From the NCBI RefSeq assembly GCF_002242685.1, contig NZ_NBIM01000001.1:1736001-1800000 (forward strand): a stretch of DNA of 64,000 bases, written 5' to 3'. The notes beneath the pieces were generated by a model. That model did not search any database. It saw nothing but the letters and a program-made list of their open reading frames with translations, and was not told where the DNA came from. Below are positions 1 to 8,256 of this stretch, in pieces. The position numbers were made by a program, and so were the translations under genes. Source of the stretch: Oceanimonas doudoroffii (lineage in GTDB: Bacteria; Pseudomonadota; Gammaproteobacteria; Enterobacterales; Aeromonadaceae). Numbering within the stretch: the stretch's first letter is position 1; each line of letters starts with the position of its first letter.

Positions 1-96
1 CAGCTGGCGGCCGCCCTGTCGCTGCTGCTGATGGCGCTGCTGGTGCTGGTAACCGCCATCAACCACTGGCTTGTTGCCCGGAGTCGTTATGTCTGA
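1..96 (+). CDS. ABC transporter permease, C-terminal end only
   Basis: The window opens inside this gene. Only the last 31 codons are present, reading in frame from base 1 to TGA at 94-96. They encode a very hydrophobic stretch rich in Leu, Ala and Val followed by a basic tail (VARSRYV), as expected for the last membrane helix and cytoplasmic end of an inner-membrane permease. The stop overlaps the ATG of the next permease by 8 bases, so the two are translationally coupled and probably form the two permease subunits of one importer. Assignment rests on this context; the substrate cannot be read from the fragment. Confidence 0.6.
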   Translation, partial: QLAAALSLLLMALLVLVTAINHWLVARSRYV

Positions 97-871
97 ATCT
101 CCGCTGTTCGCGCGCCTGACGGTGTGGACCCTGATGGCCGTGCTGGCCACCCCCATCGTCATTACCCTGGCCTATTCCCTGGCCGAACACTGGGGCGCCC
201 ATATTCTGCCGCAAGGCTTCACCGCCGACTGGTATGTCTCGCTATGGACCGACACCCGCTTTCTGGCCGCCTTTGGCCGCTCGCTGCTGGTGTGCCTGGC
301 GGCCCTGTTTCTCAGCCTGGTGCTGATCCTGCCGGTGCTGTTCGTGGTGTTTTACTACTTTCCGAAACTGAAAGGGCTGATGAACCTGCTGGTGCTGCTG
401 CCCTTTGCGGTGCCGCCTGTGGTGTCATCGGTGGGACTGTTGCAGCTGTACGCCGGCGGCCCGCTGCCGCTGGTGGGCACCCCCTGGATTCTGGTGCTGT
501 GTTATTTCACCCTGAGCCTGCCCTTTATGTACCGGGCCCTGGCCAACAATCTGGAGGCGGTCAATCTGCCCGATCTGATGGACGCCGCCCACCTGCTGGG
601 GGCCGGCACCACTCAGGCCTTTCTGCAGGTGGTGCTGCCCAACCTGCGCAACGGCCTGCTCAGCGCCCTGTTTCTGGCGTTCTCATTTTTGTTTGGGGAG
701 TTCGTGTTTGCCAACCTGCTGGTGGGCACCCGTTTTGAAACCCTGCAGGTGTACCTGTATAGCCAGCGTACCACCAGCGGTCACTTCACCAGCGCCATGG
801 TGATGTCCTATTTCCTGTTTATCGGCATCGCCACCTGGGTGGCGCTGCGTCTGCAATCCCGGAGCGCCTGA
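89..871 (+). CDS. ABC transporter permease (BPD_transp_1 type)
   Basis: A 260-residue inner-membrane permease with about six predicted helices. The ATG at 89 overlaps the stop of the upstream permease (ATGTCTGA), which makes it a better start than the TTG at 71. The loop DAAHLLGAGTTQAFLQVVLP, about two thirds along, is an EAA-type motif that contacts the ATPase. The order permease, permease, ATPase resembles importers for iron(III), thiamine, polyamines or 2-aminoethylphosphonate. The binding protein must lie upstream of the window, so the substrate stays open. The stop overlaps the ATPase start by one base. Confidence 0.85.
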   Translation: MSESPLFARLTVWTLMAVLATPIVITLAYSLAEHWGAHILPQGFTADWYVSLWTDTRFLAAFGRSLLVCLAALFLSLVLILPVLFVVFYYFPKLKGLMNLLVLLPFAVPPVVSSVGLLQLYAGGPLPLVGTPWILVLCYFTLSLPFMYRALANNLEAVNLPDLMDAAHLLGAGTTQAFLQVVLPNLRNGLLSALFLAFSFLFGEFVFANLLVGTRFETLQVYLYSQRTTSGHFTSAMVMSYFLFIGIATWVALRLQSRSA

Positions 872-1887
872 TGTTTTATCTGGAAGTTGCCCATCTCGCC
901 AAGTCCTTTGGCGACACCCATGTGTTCAGCGACATTAACTTTGATATTCGCCGGGGCGAGCTGGTCACCCTGCTTGGCCCCTCGGGCTGCGGCAAGTCCA
1001 CCCTGCTGCGCAGCCTGGCCGGCCTGGCCAGCCCCGACCGGGGCCATATTCGCGTGGCCGGCGAAGACATCACCCACCTCAAGCCCCAAAAGCGGGGCAT
1101 TGGCATGGTGTTTCAGAGCTATGCCCTGTTTCCCAATCTGACCGTGGCCGGCAACATTGCCTTTGGCCTGCGTACCCAGAAACTCGCCAATGCCGAGGTA
1201 CGCCAGCGGGTGGCGGAAGCGGTAGCGCTGGTCGGCCTGGAAGGACGCGAACGCCATTATCCCGGCCAGCTGTCCGGCGGCCAGCGCCAGCGGGTAGCCC
1301 TGGCCCGGGCGCTGGTGGTGCAACCGCGCATTCTGTTGCTGGACGAGCCGCTGTCGGCGCTGGACGCGCCCATTCGCAAGCGACTGCGCGAGCAGATTCG
1401 GCGCATTCAGCAACAGCTTGAGCTCACCACGGTATTCGTGACCCACGATCAGGAAGAAGCACTGACCATGTCGGATCGTATCTTTGTCATGAACAAGGGC
1501 AGCATCGTTCAGGCCGACACCGCCGAAACCGTCTATACCCACCCGGCCAACGACTTTGTGGCGGGCTTTATGGGCAGCTACAACCTGCTCGACCCGCAGC
1601 AGGCCAGGGCCCTGTTCGGCTTGCATATTCAGGGCCGGCTGGCCATTCGCCCCGAGAGCATTTACATTCGGGAGGCGGGCCGGGACTATGGCCAAATGAT
1701 GACGGCACCGCTGCCGGCACAAGTGGAGCACCACCAGCTGCTGGGCAACGTGATCCGCTACCGTATGCGCCTGGAGCACGCCACCCTGGACGTGGACGCC
1801 CTTAACCGGGGACCGGCTTCGCTGCTGGCCGCCGGCACTCGAGTGGAGCTACTGTTGCCCCAACATGAACTAAAAGAGGTTGCCTGA
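871..1887 (+). CDS. ABC transporter ATP-binding protein (PotA/FbpC/PhnT-like)
   Basis: A 338-residue ATPase of a binding-protein-dependent importer. Visible motifs are the Walker A GPSGCGKST near residue 40, the Q-loop MVFQSYALFPN, the ABC signature LSGGQRQRVALARAL, the Walker B ILLLDEPLSALD and the switch histidine VFVTHDQEEAL. About 100 residues follow the ATPase core and resemble the TOBE regulatory domain of the CUT1/PotA group (IAIRPESIYIRE). It starts at the last base of the permease stop and ends at the first base of the phosphatase start. Substrate candidates by family are polyamine, iron(III) or aminoethylphosphonate; none is proven. Confidence 0.9.
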   Translation: MFYLEVAHLAKSFGDTHVFSDINFDIRRGELVTLLGPSGCGKSTLLRSLAGLASPDRGHIRVAGEDITHLKPQKRGIGMVFQSYALFPNLTVAGNIAFGLRTQKLANAEVRQRVAEAVALVGLEGRERHYPGQLSGGQRQRVALARALVVQPRILLLDEPLSALDAPIRKRLREQIRRIQQQLELTTVFVTHDQEEALTMSDRIFVMNKGSIVQADTAETVYTHPANDFVAGFMGSYNLLDPQQARALFGLHIQGRLAIRPESIYIREAGRDYGQMMTAPLPAQVEHHQLLGNVIRYRMRLEHATLDVDALNRGPASLLAAGTRVELLLPQHELKEVA

Positions 1888-2540
1888 TGAACCTGGCCAT
1901 TTTTGATCTCGACGAAACCCTGATTGCCGGCGACTCCGCCACCCTGTGGCTAAGCTTTCTGGCAGAGCACGGCCTGGCGAGCGAGGCATTGCTGGCGGAA
2001 GAACGCCGGCTGATGGAGAACTACTATCGCGGCACCATGGACATGCACGCCTACATGACCCTGACCCTGTCGCCGCTGGAAGGTCGCCGCCCGGCGGAGC
2101 TGGCCCCCCTGGTAGAAGCCTTCATCAGCGACTGCATTATGCCCATCGTCTATCCCCAGGCTCGGGAGCGGCTCAACTGGCACCGTGACCAGGGACACCA
2201 CTGCCTGGTGATCTCCGCCACCGGCGAGCACCTGGTCAGGCCCATCGCGCAACGGCTGGGCGTGCAGGATGCCATTGGCGTGCAGACCGAAATAGCAGAC
2301 GGCCGCTACAGCGGCCGCCCCACCGGCGTGTTCAGCTATCAGCAGGGCAAGGTGGTGCGTCTGGGCCACTGGCTGCGGGAGCAGGGCATCGAGCCCGGCT
2401 TCTGCTATGGCTACAGCGACTCGCTCAACGATCTGGCGCTGCTGGAATACGTGGATGAAGCCGCGGTGATCAACGGTGACGAGACCCTCAATGCCCTGGC
2501 CACCGAACGGGGCTGGCAGCGGCTTAGCTGGGCGCTGTAA
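1887..2540 (+). CDS. HAD-IB family hydrolase (SerB-like phosphatase)
   Basis: A 217-residue haloacid-dehalogenase-fold phosphatase. Motif I is FDLDETLIAGDS at residues 5-16 with the nucleophile Asp and the acid/base Asp, motif II is VISATGEH, and motif III/IV is YGYSDSLNDLALLE. This arrangement is typical of subfamily IB (phosphoserine phosphatase-like), with a helical cap between motifs I and II. It is coupled to the transporter ATPase by an overlapping start (GAGGTTGCCTG precedes ATG), which suggests it acts on the imported compound or its phosphorylated form. The true substrate is unknown; phosphoserine is only one possibility. Confidence 0.8.
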   Translation: MNLAIFDLDETLIAGDSATLWLSFLAEHGLASEALLAEERRLMENYYRGTMDMHAYMTLTLSPLEGRRPAELAPLVEAFISDCIMPIVYPQARERLNWHRDQGHHCLVISATGEHLVRPIAQRLGVQDAIGVQTEIADGRYSGRPTGVFSYQQGKVVRLGHWLREQGIEPGFCYGYSDSLNDLALLEYVDEAAVINGDETLNALATERGWQRLSWAL

Positions 2541-2541
2541 C

Positions 2542-3141
2542 TCACCCAAACAGCTTTTTTGAAAGCTCGGCCACGGTTTTGCCCTGATAGCGGGCGATGG
2601 TCAGCTCCCGTTCATCGGGCTGGCGCGAGCCGTCGCCGCCGGCGATGGTGCTGGCGCCGTAGGGAGTGCCGCCGCCCACCTGGGAAATATCGGCCAGTTC
2701 GGGGGCGCCATAGCCGATGGGCACGATCACCATGCCGTGATGGGCCAAGGTGATCCAGGTGCTGGTGATGGTGGTTTCCTGACCGCCACCGGTACCGGTG
2801 GAGCTGAACACGCTGGCCAGTTTACCCACCAGGCCACCGTTGACCCAGAGTCCACCGGTCTGATCGAAGAAATTGCGCATCTGGCCGCTCATGTTGCCAA
2901 AGCGGGTGGGCGTGCCAATGACGATGGCATCGTAATCGGCAAGCTCGGCGGGGCTGGCCACTTCCGCCTGCTGATCCACCTTGCCTCCGGCCTGTTTGAA
3001 CGCCTGTGCATCCATGGTTTCCGGTACCCGCTTGATGGTGACCTCAACCCCGGACACCTCAGCCGCCCCCTTTGCCACCGCATTGGCCATGGTTTCGATA
3101 TGGCCGTACATGGAGTGATACAACACCAGCAACTTGCTCAT
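2542..3141 (-). CDS. wrbA: NAD(P)H:quinone oxidoreductase WrbA
   Basis: A 199-residue flavodoxin-like protein, the usual WrbA length. The FMN phosphate loop is [18 protein letters not shown] near the N-terminus, and [20 protein letters not shown] and [12 protein letters not shown] form the other flavin loops. WrbA carries out two-electron reduction of quinones with NAD(P)H and forms tetramers in the cytoplasm. The ribosome binding site AAGGAG lies 7 bases before the ATG. It converges with the upstream HAD gene, the two stops being one base apart, and is probably transcribed alone. Confidence 0.95.
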   Translation of the reverse strand: MSKLLVLYHSMYGHIETMANAVAKGAAEVSGVEVTIKRVPETMDAQAFKQAGGKVDQQAEVASPAELADYDAIVIGTPTRFGNMSGQMRNFFDQTGGLWVNGGLVGKLASVFSSTGTGGGQETTITSTWITLAHHGMVIVPIGYGAPELADISQVGGGTPYGASTIAGGDGSRQPDERELTIARYQGKTVAELSKKLFG

Positions 3142-3206
3142 TGCGCTTCTCCTTTGCCTTGTGAATATCGCCTTTCACACTCTAGTTGCACCCGACAAAA
3201 GGCACA

Positions 3207-3238
3207 AAAAAACGGCACCCTTGCGAGTGCCGTTTTTT
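3207..3238 (-). terminator. Rho-independent terminator after the DUF2750 gene
   Basis: A 12-bp perfect stem (six A, CGGCAC, 8-base loop, GTGCCG, six T). The T run serves the minus strand as well as the plus strand. It lies 20 bases past the stop of the DUF2750 gene and just upstream of wrbA, insulating the two. Confidence 0.9.
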
Positions 3239-3257
3239 GGCGAAGGCCGGCGGAAGA

Positions 3258-3599
3258 TCAGGCCAGGTCTTTTACCATTTCCAGTACGTCCAGCTCGATG
3301 CCGTCGAGCTCCTCATTCCAGTTGGGGCCAATGCGCACGCCGTCTTCCGACAGGTCTTCCACCCAGATTTCCAGGAATTCGGCCAGGGTAATTTCAAACG
3401 GCTCATACTGGGCCCACTCGTCCACACACTGCGCGCTGGCTTCGGCCCGGGTGGACCACAGCGGCATCACTTCGGTATCCTGAAATTCGGTGGAATCACA
3501 CACCACCCATTCGTCTCCGAAGCGAAGCCCCCACATCATGTTGTCGGCTTTCACCTGATCGATAAAACGCTGGTATTCTGGCTGGTGGAGCTGGCTCAT
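3258..3599 (-). CDS. DUF2750 family protein
   Basis: A 113-residue acidic cytoplasmic protein without signal peptide or membrane segment. The pattern WGLRFGDEWVVCDS, then a tryptophan-rich middle (MPLWSTRAEASAQCVDEWA) and an acidic C-terminus (LAEFLEIWVEDL) matches my memory of the DUF2750 family, for which no function is established. The start is the ATG at 3599, which has AAAGG about 9 bases upstream; a GTG three codons earlier is possible. It is monocistronic, followed by a strong terminator. Confidence 0.75.
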   Translation of the reverse strand: MSQLHQPEYQRFIDQVKADNMMWGLRFGDEWVVCDSTEFQDTEVMPLWSTRAEASAQCVDEWAQYEPFEITLAEFLEIWVEDLSEDGVRIGPNWNEELDGIELDVLEMVKDLA

Positions 3600-3745
3600 T
3601 ATGGTCACCTTTGGCTAATGAGGGGGAAATACCCCGAATGGGGGCGATACTGAACCAAATTACCCTTAGACTCAATCAAAACAATATTAAAAACACGGTG
3701 CTGCACAGTGCCCGTTGTCCGCCCGTCACTTACAGGAGGTGGCAC

Positions 3746-4393
3746 ATGAAATTGCCCGCCAAACACAGGGTAGCCAGTCTGGACGTGGATGCCCAGTACA
3801 CCTTTACCCCCGTCTGTCCCGATGAGTTGCCGGTGTCAGGCGGTGACGGCATCGCCGACGAGCTGAATCGCCAGGCCGCCTTTGCCGGCCATCGCCTGGG
3901 CTCCAAGGATGCCCACTCCCCCGCCGCCCACTGGGTAGCCAGCGACGCCCATCCCGCCTTTAGCAAAATAGCAGGTGACAACATGGATCTGCGCTGGCCC
4001 CTGCATGCCGTGCCCGGCACCCGCGGGTTTGAGTTGCTCGACGGTTTGCCCCATCCGGCCGACTACGACTTTTTTGTGTGGAAGGGGGTGGAGCCCGACA
4101 TGCACCCCTACGGCGCCTGCTTTCACGATCTGGACGAACGCCAGAGTACCGGGCTGATTGAATACCTGCGCTGCAACGATATCGACACCGTACTGGTCGG
4201 CGGGCTGGCCACCGATTACTGCGTATTCTACACCGTCAAACAGCTGCTCGCCGCCGGCATGAACGTGGTGGTCAACCGCTCCGCCATTCGTGGCGTGGCC
4301 GACGACACCAGCCGCCACGCCATGGCCGAAATGATTCAGCTGGGCGCCCACTTCGTGCACGACAGCCAGGAGCTTGAGCAAGGCCATGACTGA
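3746..4393 (+). CDS. pncA: Nicotinamidase-like isochorismatase-family hydrolase
   Basis: A 215-residue protein of the cysteine hydrolase family. The putative triad is visible: Asp in SLDVDAQYTF, Lys in FFVWKGVE and Cys in ATDYCVFYTVKQLL; the SKDAH and HAVPG motifs typical of nicotinamidases are also present. The reaction would be nicotinamide to nicotinate plus ammonia. The start at 3746 follows a near-perfect AGGAGGT 5 bases upstream, better than earlier in-frame codons. It overlaps the nicotinate phosphoribosyltransferase gene by 8 bases, which strongly supports a role in NAD salvage. Confidence 0.85.
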   Translation: MKLPAKHRVASLDVDAQYTFTPVCPDELPVSGGDGIADELNRQAAFAGHRLGSKDAHSPAAHWVASDAHPAFSKIAGDNMDLRWPLHAVPGTRGFELLDGLPHPADYDFFVWKGVEPDMHPYGACFHDLDERQSTGLIEYLRCNDIDTVLVGGLATDYCVFYTVKQLLAAGMNVVVNRSAIRGVADDTSRHAMAEMIQLGAHFVHDSQELEQGHD

Positions 4394-5582
4394 ACCCGTA
4401 ATCCAATCCCTGCTCGATACCGATCTGTACAAATACACCATGATGCAGGCAGTACTGCATCAACACCCGGCGGCCGAGGTGGAATACCGCTTTCGCTGCC
4501 GCACGCCGAACGTGGACTTTTCCGCCTGTCTGAAGGACATCAGCCGGGAAATCGATCACCTGTGCAACCTGCAACTGAGCGATGACGAGCTCGACTACCT
4601 GGCCGGCCTCGATTATCTCAAACCCGACTTTATTCATTTTTTGCGGCTGTTCCGGCTGGATCGGCGCTTTGTGCAGCTGGAGTGTATCGAGGGCAGGCTC
4701 GAACTCGTCATTCGCGGCCCCTGGCTGCACACCATCCTGTTTGAAGTGCCGCTGCTGGCCATTATCAGCGAGGTGTTTTGCCGCCATCACTACCCAAGCC
4801 CCGACTGGCAGCATGCCCGGAAAAAAATGCAGCAAAAAATCGCCCAGGTGGCCGGCACCCAAGGGGCCGAAGGCTTTCGCTTTTCCGACTTCGGCACCCG
4901 CCGGCGCTTTTCCGGCCGCTGGCACAAGGAAGTGGTGCAAGCCTTTGCCGAGGGGTTGCCCGAGCAGTTTTCCGGCACCAGCAACCTGGCGCTGTCGCGC
5001 CTCATCGGCCGGCCGCCCATGGGTACCATGGCCCACGAGTTTCTGCAGGCCTTTCAGGCCCTGGGACCCCGGCTTATCGACAGCCAGAAAGCCGCCCTGG
5101 ATGCCTGGGTGGGCGAATATCGGGGCCGGCTCGGCATTGCCCTGACCGACGTGGTGGGCATGGACGCCTTTTTGCGCGACTTCGATCTCTACTACGCCAA
5201 ACTGTTCGACGGCCTGCGCCACGACTCCGGCGACCCCGTGGTCTGGACCGAAAAGGCCCTGGCCCATTACCGCCGGCTGAAGATCGATCCCCTCGGCAAG
5301 CGGCTGGTATACAGCGACTCCCTTACCGTGGACAAGGCGCTGCACCTGTACCTGCGTTTTGCCGGCCAGTGCCGACCGGCCTTTGGCATTGGCACCCACC
5401 TCACCAACGACGTGGTGGAGACCGCCCCGCTGAGCATGGTGATCAAGATGACCCGCTGCAACGGCCAGGCGGTGGCCAAGCTCTCCGACAGCCCGGGCAA
5501 GGCCATGTGTGAAGACGCCGGCTACCTGGCCTATCTGTCGCAGGTATTTGGCGTGCCAACGCCCGCCGTAAACCAAAGCTGA
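4386..5582 (+). CDS. pncB: Nicotinate phosphoribosyltransferase
   Basis: A 398-residue enzyme that makes nicotinate mononucleotide from nicotinate and PRPP, the committed step of the Preiss-Handler salvage route. Family features include LLDTDLYKYTMMQAV at the N-terminus, the RFSDFGTRRRFS segment with the conserved arginines, SGTSNLALS, RHDSGDP and FGIGTHLTND. The ATG at 4386 overlaps the stop of the nicotinamidase (ATGACTGA) and follows GAGCAAGG; a TTG at 4374 is less likely. With the preceding gene it forms a two-step nicotinamide to NaMN operon. Confidence 0.95.
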   Translation: MTEPVIQSLLDTDLYKYTMMQAVLHQHPAAEVEYRFRCRTPNVDFSACLKDISREIDHLCNLQLSDDELDYLAGLDYLKPDFIHFLRLFRLDRRFVQLECIEGRLELVIRGPWLHTILFEVPLLAIISEVFCRHHYPSPDWQHARKKMQQKIAQVAGTQGAEGFRFSDFGTRRRFSGRWHKEVVQAFAEGLPEQFSGTSNLALSRLIGRPPMGTMAHEFLQAFQALGPRLIDSQKAALDAWVGEYRGRLGIALTDVVGMDAFLRDFDLYYAKLFDGLRHDSGDPVVWTEKALAHYRRLKIDPLGKRLVYSDSLTVDKALHLYLRFAGQCRPAFGIGTHLTNDVVETAPLSMVIKMTRCNGQAVAKLSDSPGKAMCEDAGYLAYLSQVFGVPTPAVNQS

Positions 5583-5680
5583 CACCATCGTAAAGCCCAA
5601 CTTCCGAACCGCCCTTCTCAGCGTCCGCCCGAGTCTCTAGATTAAAAAGCAACGAAATGACGCTGACGAAGGGCATATTG

Positions 5681-6475
5681 ATGAACGCCTCCACCTACGT
5701 GGCCCGCAAGCCCGGGCCCGATGGCACCATTCACTACACGGAGGAAGAAAACGCCGTCTGGCACACCCTGATTGCACGCCAGCTCGGCTGCGTGCAGCAC
5801 CGCGCCTGTAACGAATACCTTACAGGACTGGAACGGTTAACCCTGCCTCGGCATCGCATTCCCCAGCTGGAGGAGATCAACCAGGTGCTGGTGCCCGCCA
5901 CCGGCTGGCGCGTGGCCCGAGTGCCGGCGCTGATCTCCTTTGATCGTTTCTTTGCGCTGCTGGCCGACCGGCAGTTTCCGGTGGCCACCTTTATTCGCCG
6001 GCGGGAAGATCTCGACTACCTGCAGGAGCCGGACATCTTTCACGAGCTGTTTGGCCACTGCGCCATGCTCACCCACCCGGCCTTTGCCCGCTTTACCCAC
6101 ACCTATGGCCGGCTGGGCCTTGAGGCCAGCCCCAAGGTACGTGGCTTTCTGGCCAGGCTGTACTGGTTTACCGTGGAATTCGGCCTGCTCAATACCCACG
6201 AAGGACGGCGCATTTATGGCGGCGGCATACTGTCATCGCCGGGCGAAACCCAATATGCCTTTGCGTCGAGCGAACCCGAGTTTCGCCCCTTTAACATGCT
6301 GGATGTGCTGCGCACGCCCTATCGTATCGATATCATGCAGCCCATCTACTATGTACTGGACAGCCTGAACGATCTCTTTGCCATCGCCGACATGGACATC
6401 ATGGCCGAGGTGCGCAAGGCTCAGGCCCTGGGGCTGTTTGCTCCCACCTTTCCACCCAAACAAACCGCCGTTTAA
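5681..6475 (+). CDS. phhA: Phenylalanine 4-monooxygenase
   Basis: A 264-residue bacterial-length pterin-dependent hydroxylase converting phenylalanine to tyrosine. The iron site is in HELFGHCAML (two histidines), with the third ligand expected at the Glu of YWFTVEFGL. ARVPALISFDRFFALLADRQF and the C-terminal RTPYRIDIMQPIYYVLDS are characteristic. The ATG at 5681 has GAAGGG 7 bases upstream and is preferred to the ATG at 5657. It is followed 9 bases later by phhB, which regenerates the cofactor. HppD, a later step of the tyrosine route, is encoded at 35890-36966. Confidence 0.95.
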   Translation: MNASTYVARKPGPDGTIHYTEEENAVWHTLIARQLGCVQHRACNEYLTGLERLTLPRHRIPQLEEINQVLVPATGWRVARVPALISFDRFFALLADRQFPVATFIRRREDLDYLQEPDIFHELFGHCAMLTHPAFARFTHTYGRLGLEASPKVRGFLARLYWFTVEFGLLNTHEGRRIYGGGILSSPGETQYAFASSEPEFRPFNMLDVLRTPYRIDIMQPIYYVLDSLNDLFAIADMDIMAEVRKAQALGLFAPTFPPKQTAV

Positions 6476-6484
6476 GGAGAACCC

Positions 6485-6826
6485 ATGACCCAACTGGCCC
6501 AACAACAATGCGAGGCCTGCCGGGCCGATGCGCCCAAAGTCAGTGATGCCGAGCTGGCCGAACTGATGACGCAGATTCCCGACTGGACCCCTCAGGCCCG
6601 GGACGGCGTGCTGCAGCTGGAACGAGAGTTTACATTCAAGAACTTCAAGCAGGCCTGGGCCTTTGCCGACAAAGTGGCGGAGCTTGCCGAAAGCGAGTTT
6701 CACCACCCGGCCATTTTGCTGGAATGGGGCAAGGTCACCGTGACCTGGTGGACCCACGCCATCAATGGCCTGCACCGCAATGATTTTATTATGGCGGCCC
6801 GCACCGATACCTTGCTGGCCAACTGA
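6485..6826 (+). CDS. phhB: Pterin-4a-carbinolamine dehydratase
   Basis: A 113-residue protein that dehydrates 4a-hydroxytetrahydropterin formed by PhhA, so that the pterin can be recycled. The family core [20 protein letters not shown] carries the conserved histidines and the W-G-V-T pattern, ending with [18 protein letters not shown] lies 5 bases before the ATG. It is cotranscribed with phhA. The N-terminus is slightly extended (QQCEACRAD), which is common among gammaproteobacterial PhhB. Confidence 0.95.
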   Translation: MTQLAQQQCEACRADAPKVSDAELAELMTQIPDWTPQARDGVLQLEREFTFKNFKQAWAFADKVAELAESEFHHPAILLEWGKVTVTWWTHAINGLHRNDFIMAARTDTLLAN

Positions 6827-6848
6827 GTAAACGTGGAGCGCAGAAGTG

Positions 6849-6930
6849 GTAGGTTGGGACGAGGCACGAGTCCCAACATTTCAGCCGTCGGCTCATATGT
6901 TGGGATTCGCTTCGCTCATCGCCAACCTAC
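6849..6930. repeat. Inverted pair of REP-like elements with GTAG heads
   Basis: Two inverted units face each other. The left unit begins GTAGGTTGGGAC and ends GTCCCAACAT; the right unit begins ATGTTGGGATTC and ends GCCAACCTAC. A short AGCCG..CGGCT hairpin sits between them. The GTAG head and the head-to-head arrangement match REP/BIME elements that are mobilised by RAYT (TnpA-REP) Y1 transposases. The pair lies between the convergent phhB and puuB genes, where it could also form a long stem in transcripts from either side. No RAYT gene is in the window. Confidence 0.8.
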
Positions 6931-6966
6931 GTATTCTCTTCCAGCCTCCGGCTCCCCCGATAGGGG

Positions 6967-8241
6967 TCACACCCCCAACTTATCCCGTAGGCTGTAGTAG
7001 GCGGCGCCCATGGCGCTGAAGGGCACCTGAAAGCGGCGGCCACCGAAGAACGGCAGGTGCGGCAGGCGCGCAAAGGCGTCAAAACGCTCGGCCTGACCTT
7101 TCAGCACTTCCGACAGCAGGCGTCCCGCCAGGTGGGTACAGGTCACACCGTGGCCGCTGTAGCCCTGCATGTAATACACGTTGGGCTCAAGCCGGCCAAA
7201 CTGGGGTAGGCGCGACAGGGTCAGCAGGAAGTTGCCGGTCCAGCGGTAATCCACCTTGATCCCTTCCAGCTGCGGAAAGGTTTTCAGCAGTTTGGGTAAC
7301 ACCAGGCGGTCGATGTCGTCCGGATCCCGGGCGCCATAGACCACGCCGCCACCATAGAGCAGCCGGTTGTCGCCGGTGAGCCGATAGTAATCCAACAGAT
7401 AGTTGCAGTCTTCCACACAGTAGCCGTTGGGGATCAGGCGCCTGACCTGCTCTTCGCTCAGCGGCTCGGTGGTGACGATTTGAGTGCCGCAGGGCATGGC
7501 CTTGGCCGACAGCTTGGGCTCCAGGTTGCCGAGGTAGGCATTGCCCGCCAATACCATGAAGTTGGCGCTGACGCTGCCCTTGTCGGTTTTTGCCACGGCC
7601 GGATCGCCGTATGTCAGGCTGGTGACCGCCGACTGTTCAAAGATGCGCCCCCCCAGCTTGCGAATGGCTTCTGCCTCGCCCAGCGCCAGGTTGAGGGGGT
7701 GAATGTGGCCACCGCGGTGATCCAGCAGGGCGCCCACATAGCGCGTTGAGTCGATCTCCCGGGCCACCGCCTCGGCATCCAGCAGCTCGAGGCCGTCGTG
7801 GCCGTAGCGCTCCCAGTTGCCCTTCTGACTTTCCAGCTCATGCAACTGCCGGCTGTTCAGTGCGGCGAAAATGCCGCCGGGCTTGAAGTCGCACCGAATG
7901 TCGTACTGCTGAATGCGTTCGCGAATAATGTCGCCGCCTTCAAACATCATGCTGCCCAGCATGCGGGCGGTATCGGCGCCATAGCGGGATTCGATCACGT
8001 CGATATCACGGCTGTAGGAGTTGACCAGCTGGCCACCGTTGCGGCCGCTGGCGCCAAAACCGATGCGGCCGGCCTCCAGCAGCACCACATCAAAGCCCGC
8101 CTCGGTCAGAAACAGGGCGGTAGACAGGCCGGTGTAGCCGCCCCCGACCACACACACATCGCACTGTATGTTTTCGGTCAGTTGCGGCCAGGGCGCGTGT
8201 TCGTTGGCGGTGGCCGCGTAGTAGCTGTTGACGTGTTCCAT
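6967..8241 (-). CDS. puuB: Gamma-glutamylputrescine oxidoreductase
   Basis: A 424-residue FAD-dependent oxidase of the DAO family. The dinucleotide fold CVVGGGYTGLSTAL is at about residues 30-43, GASGRNGGQL follows, and the C-terminal FAD-contact segment YMQGYSGHGVTCTHLAG is present. It oxidises gamma-glutamyl-putrescine to gamma-glutamyl-gamma-aminobutyraldehyde with hydrogen peroxide release. The N-terminal SYYAATANEHAPWPQL resembles E. coli PuuB. It is the last gene of the puuDRCB operon; puuC ends 15 bases upstream. Confidence 0.93.
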   Translation of the reverse strand: MEHVNSYYAATANEHAPWPQLTENIQCDVCVVGGGYTGLSTALFLTEAGFDVVLLEAGRIGFGASGRNGGQLVNSYSRDIDVIESRYGADTARMLGSMMFEGGDIIRERIQQYDIRCDFKPGGIFAALNSRQLHELESQKGNWERYGHDGLELLDAEAVAREIDSTRYVGALLDHRGGHIHPLNLALGEAEAIRKLGGRIFEQSAVTSLTYGDPAVAKTDKGSVSANFMVLAGNAYLGNLEPKLSAKAMPCGTQIVTTEPLSEEQVRRLIPNGYCVEDCNYLLDYYRLTGDNRLLYGGGVVYGARDPDDIDRLVLPKLLKTFPQLEGIKVDYRWTGNFLLTLSRLPQFGRLEPNVYYMQGYSGHGVTCTHLAGRLLSEVLKGQAERFDAFARLPHLPFFGGRRFQVPFSAMGAAYYSLRDKLGV

Positions 8242-8256
8242 GATGTAAATGCTCCC

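Noticed and set aside
4272..5600. A 442-codon ORF on the minus strand
   Set aside because: Antisense to pncB, which shows all family motifs.
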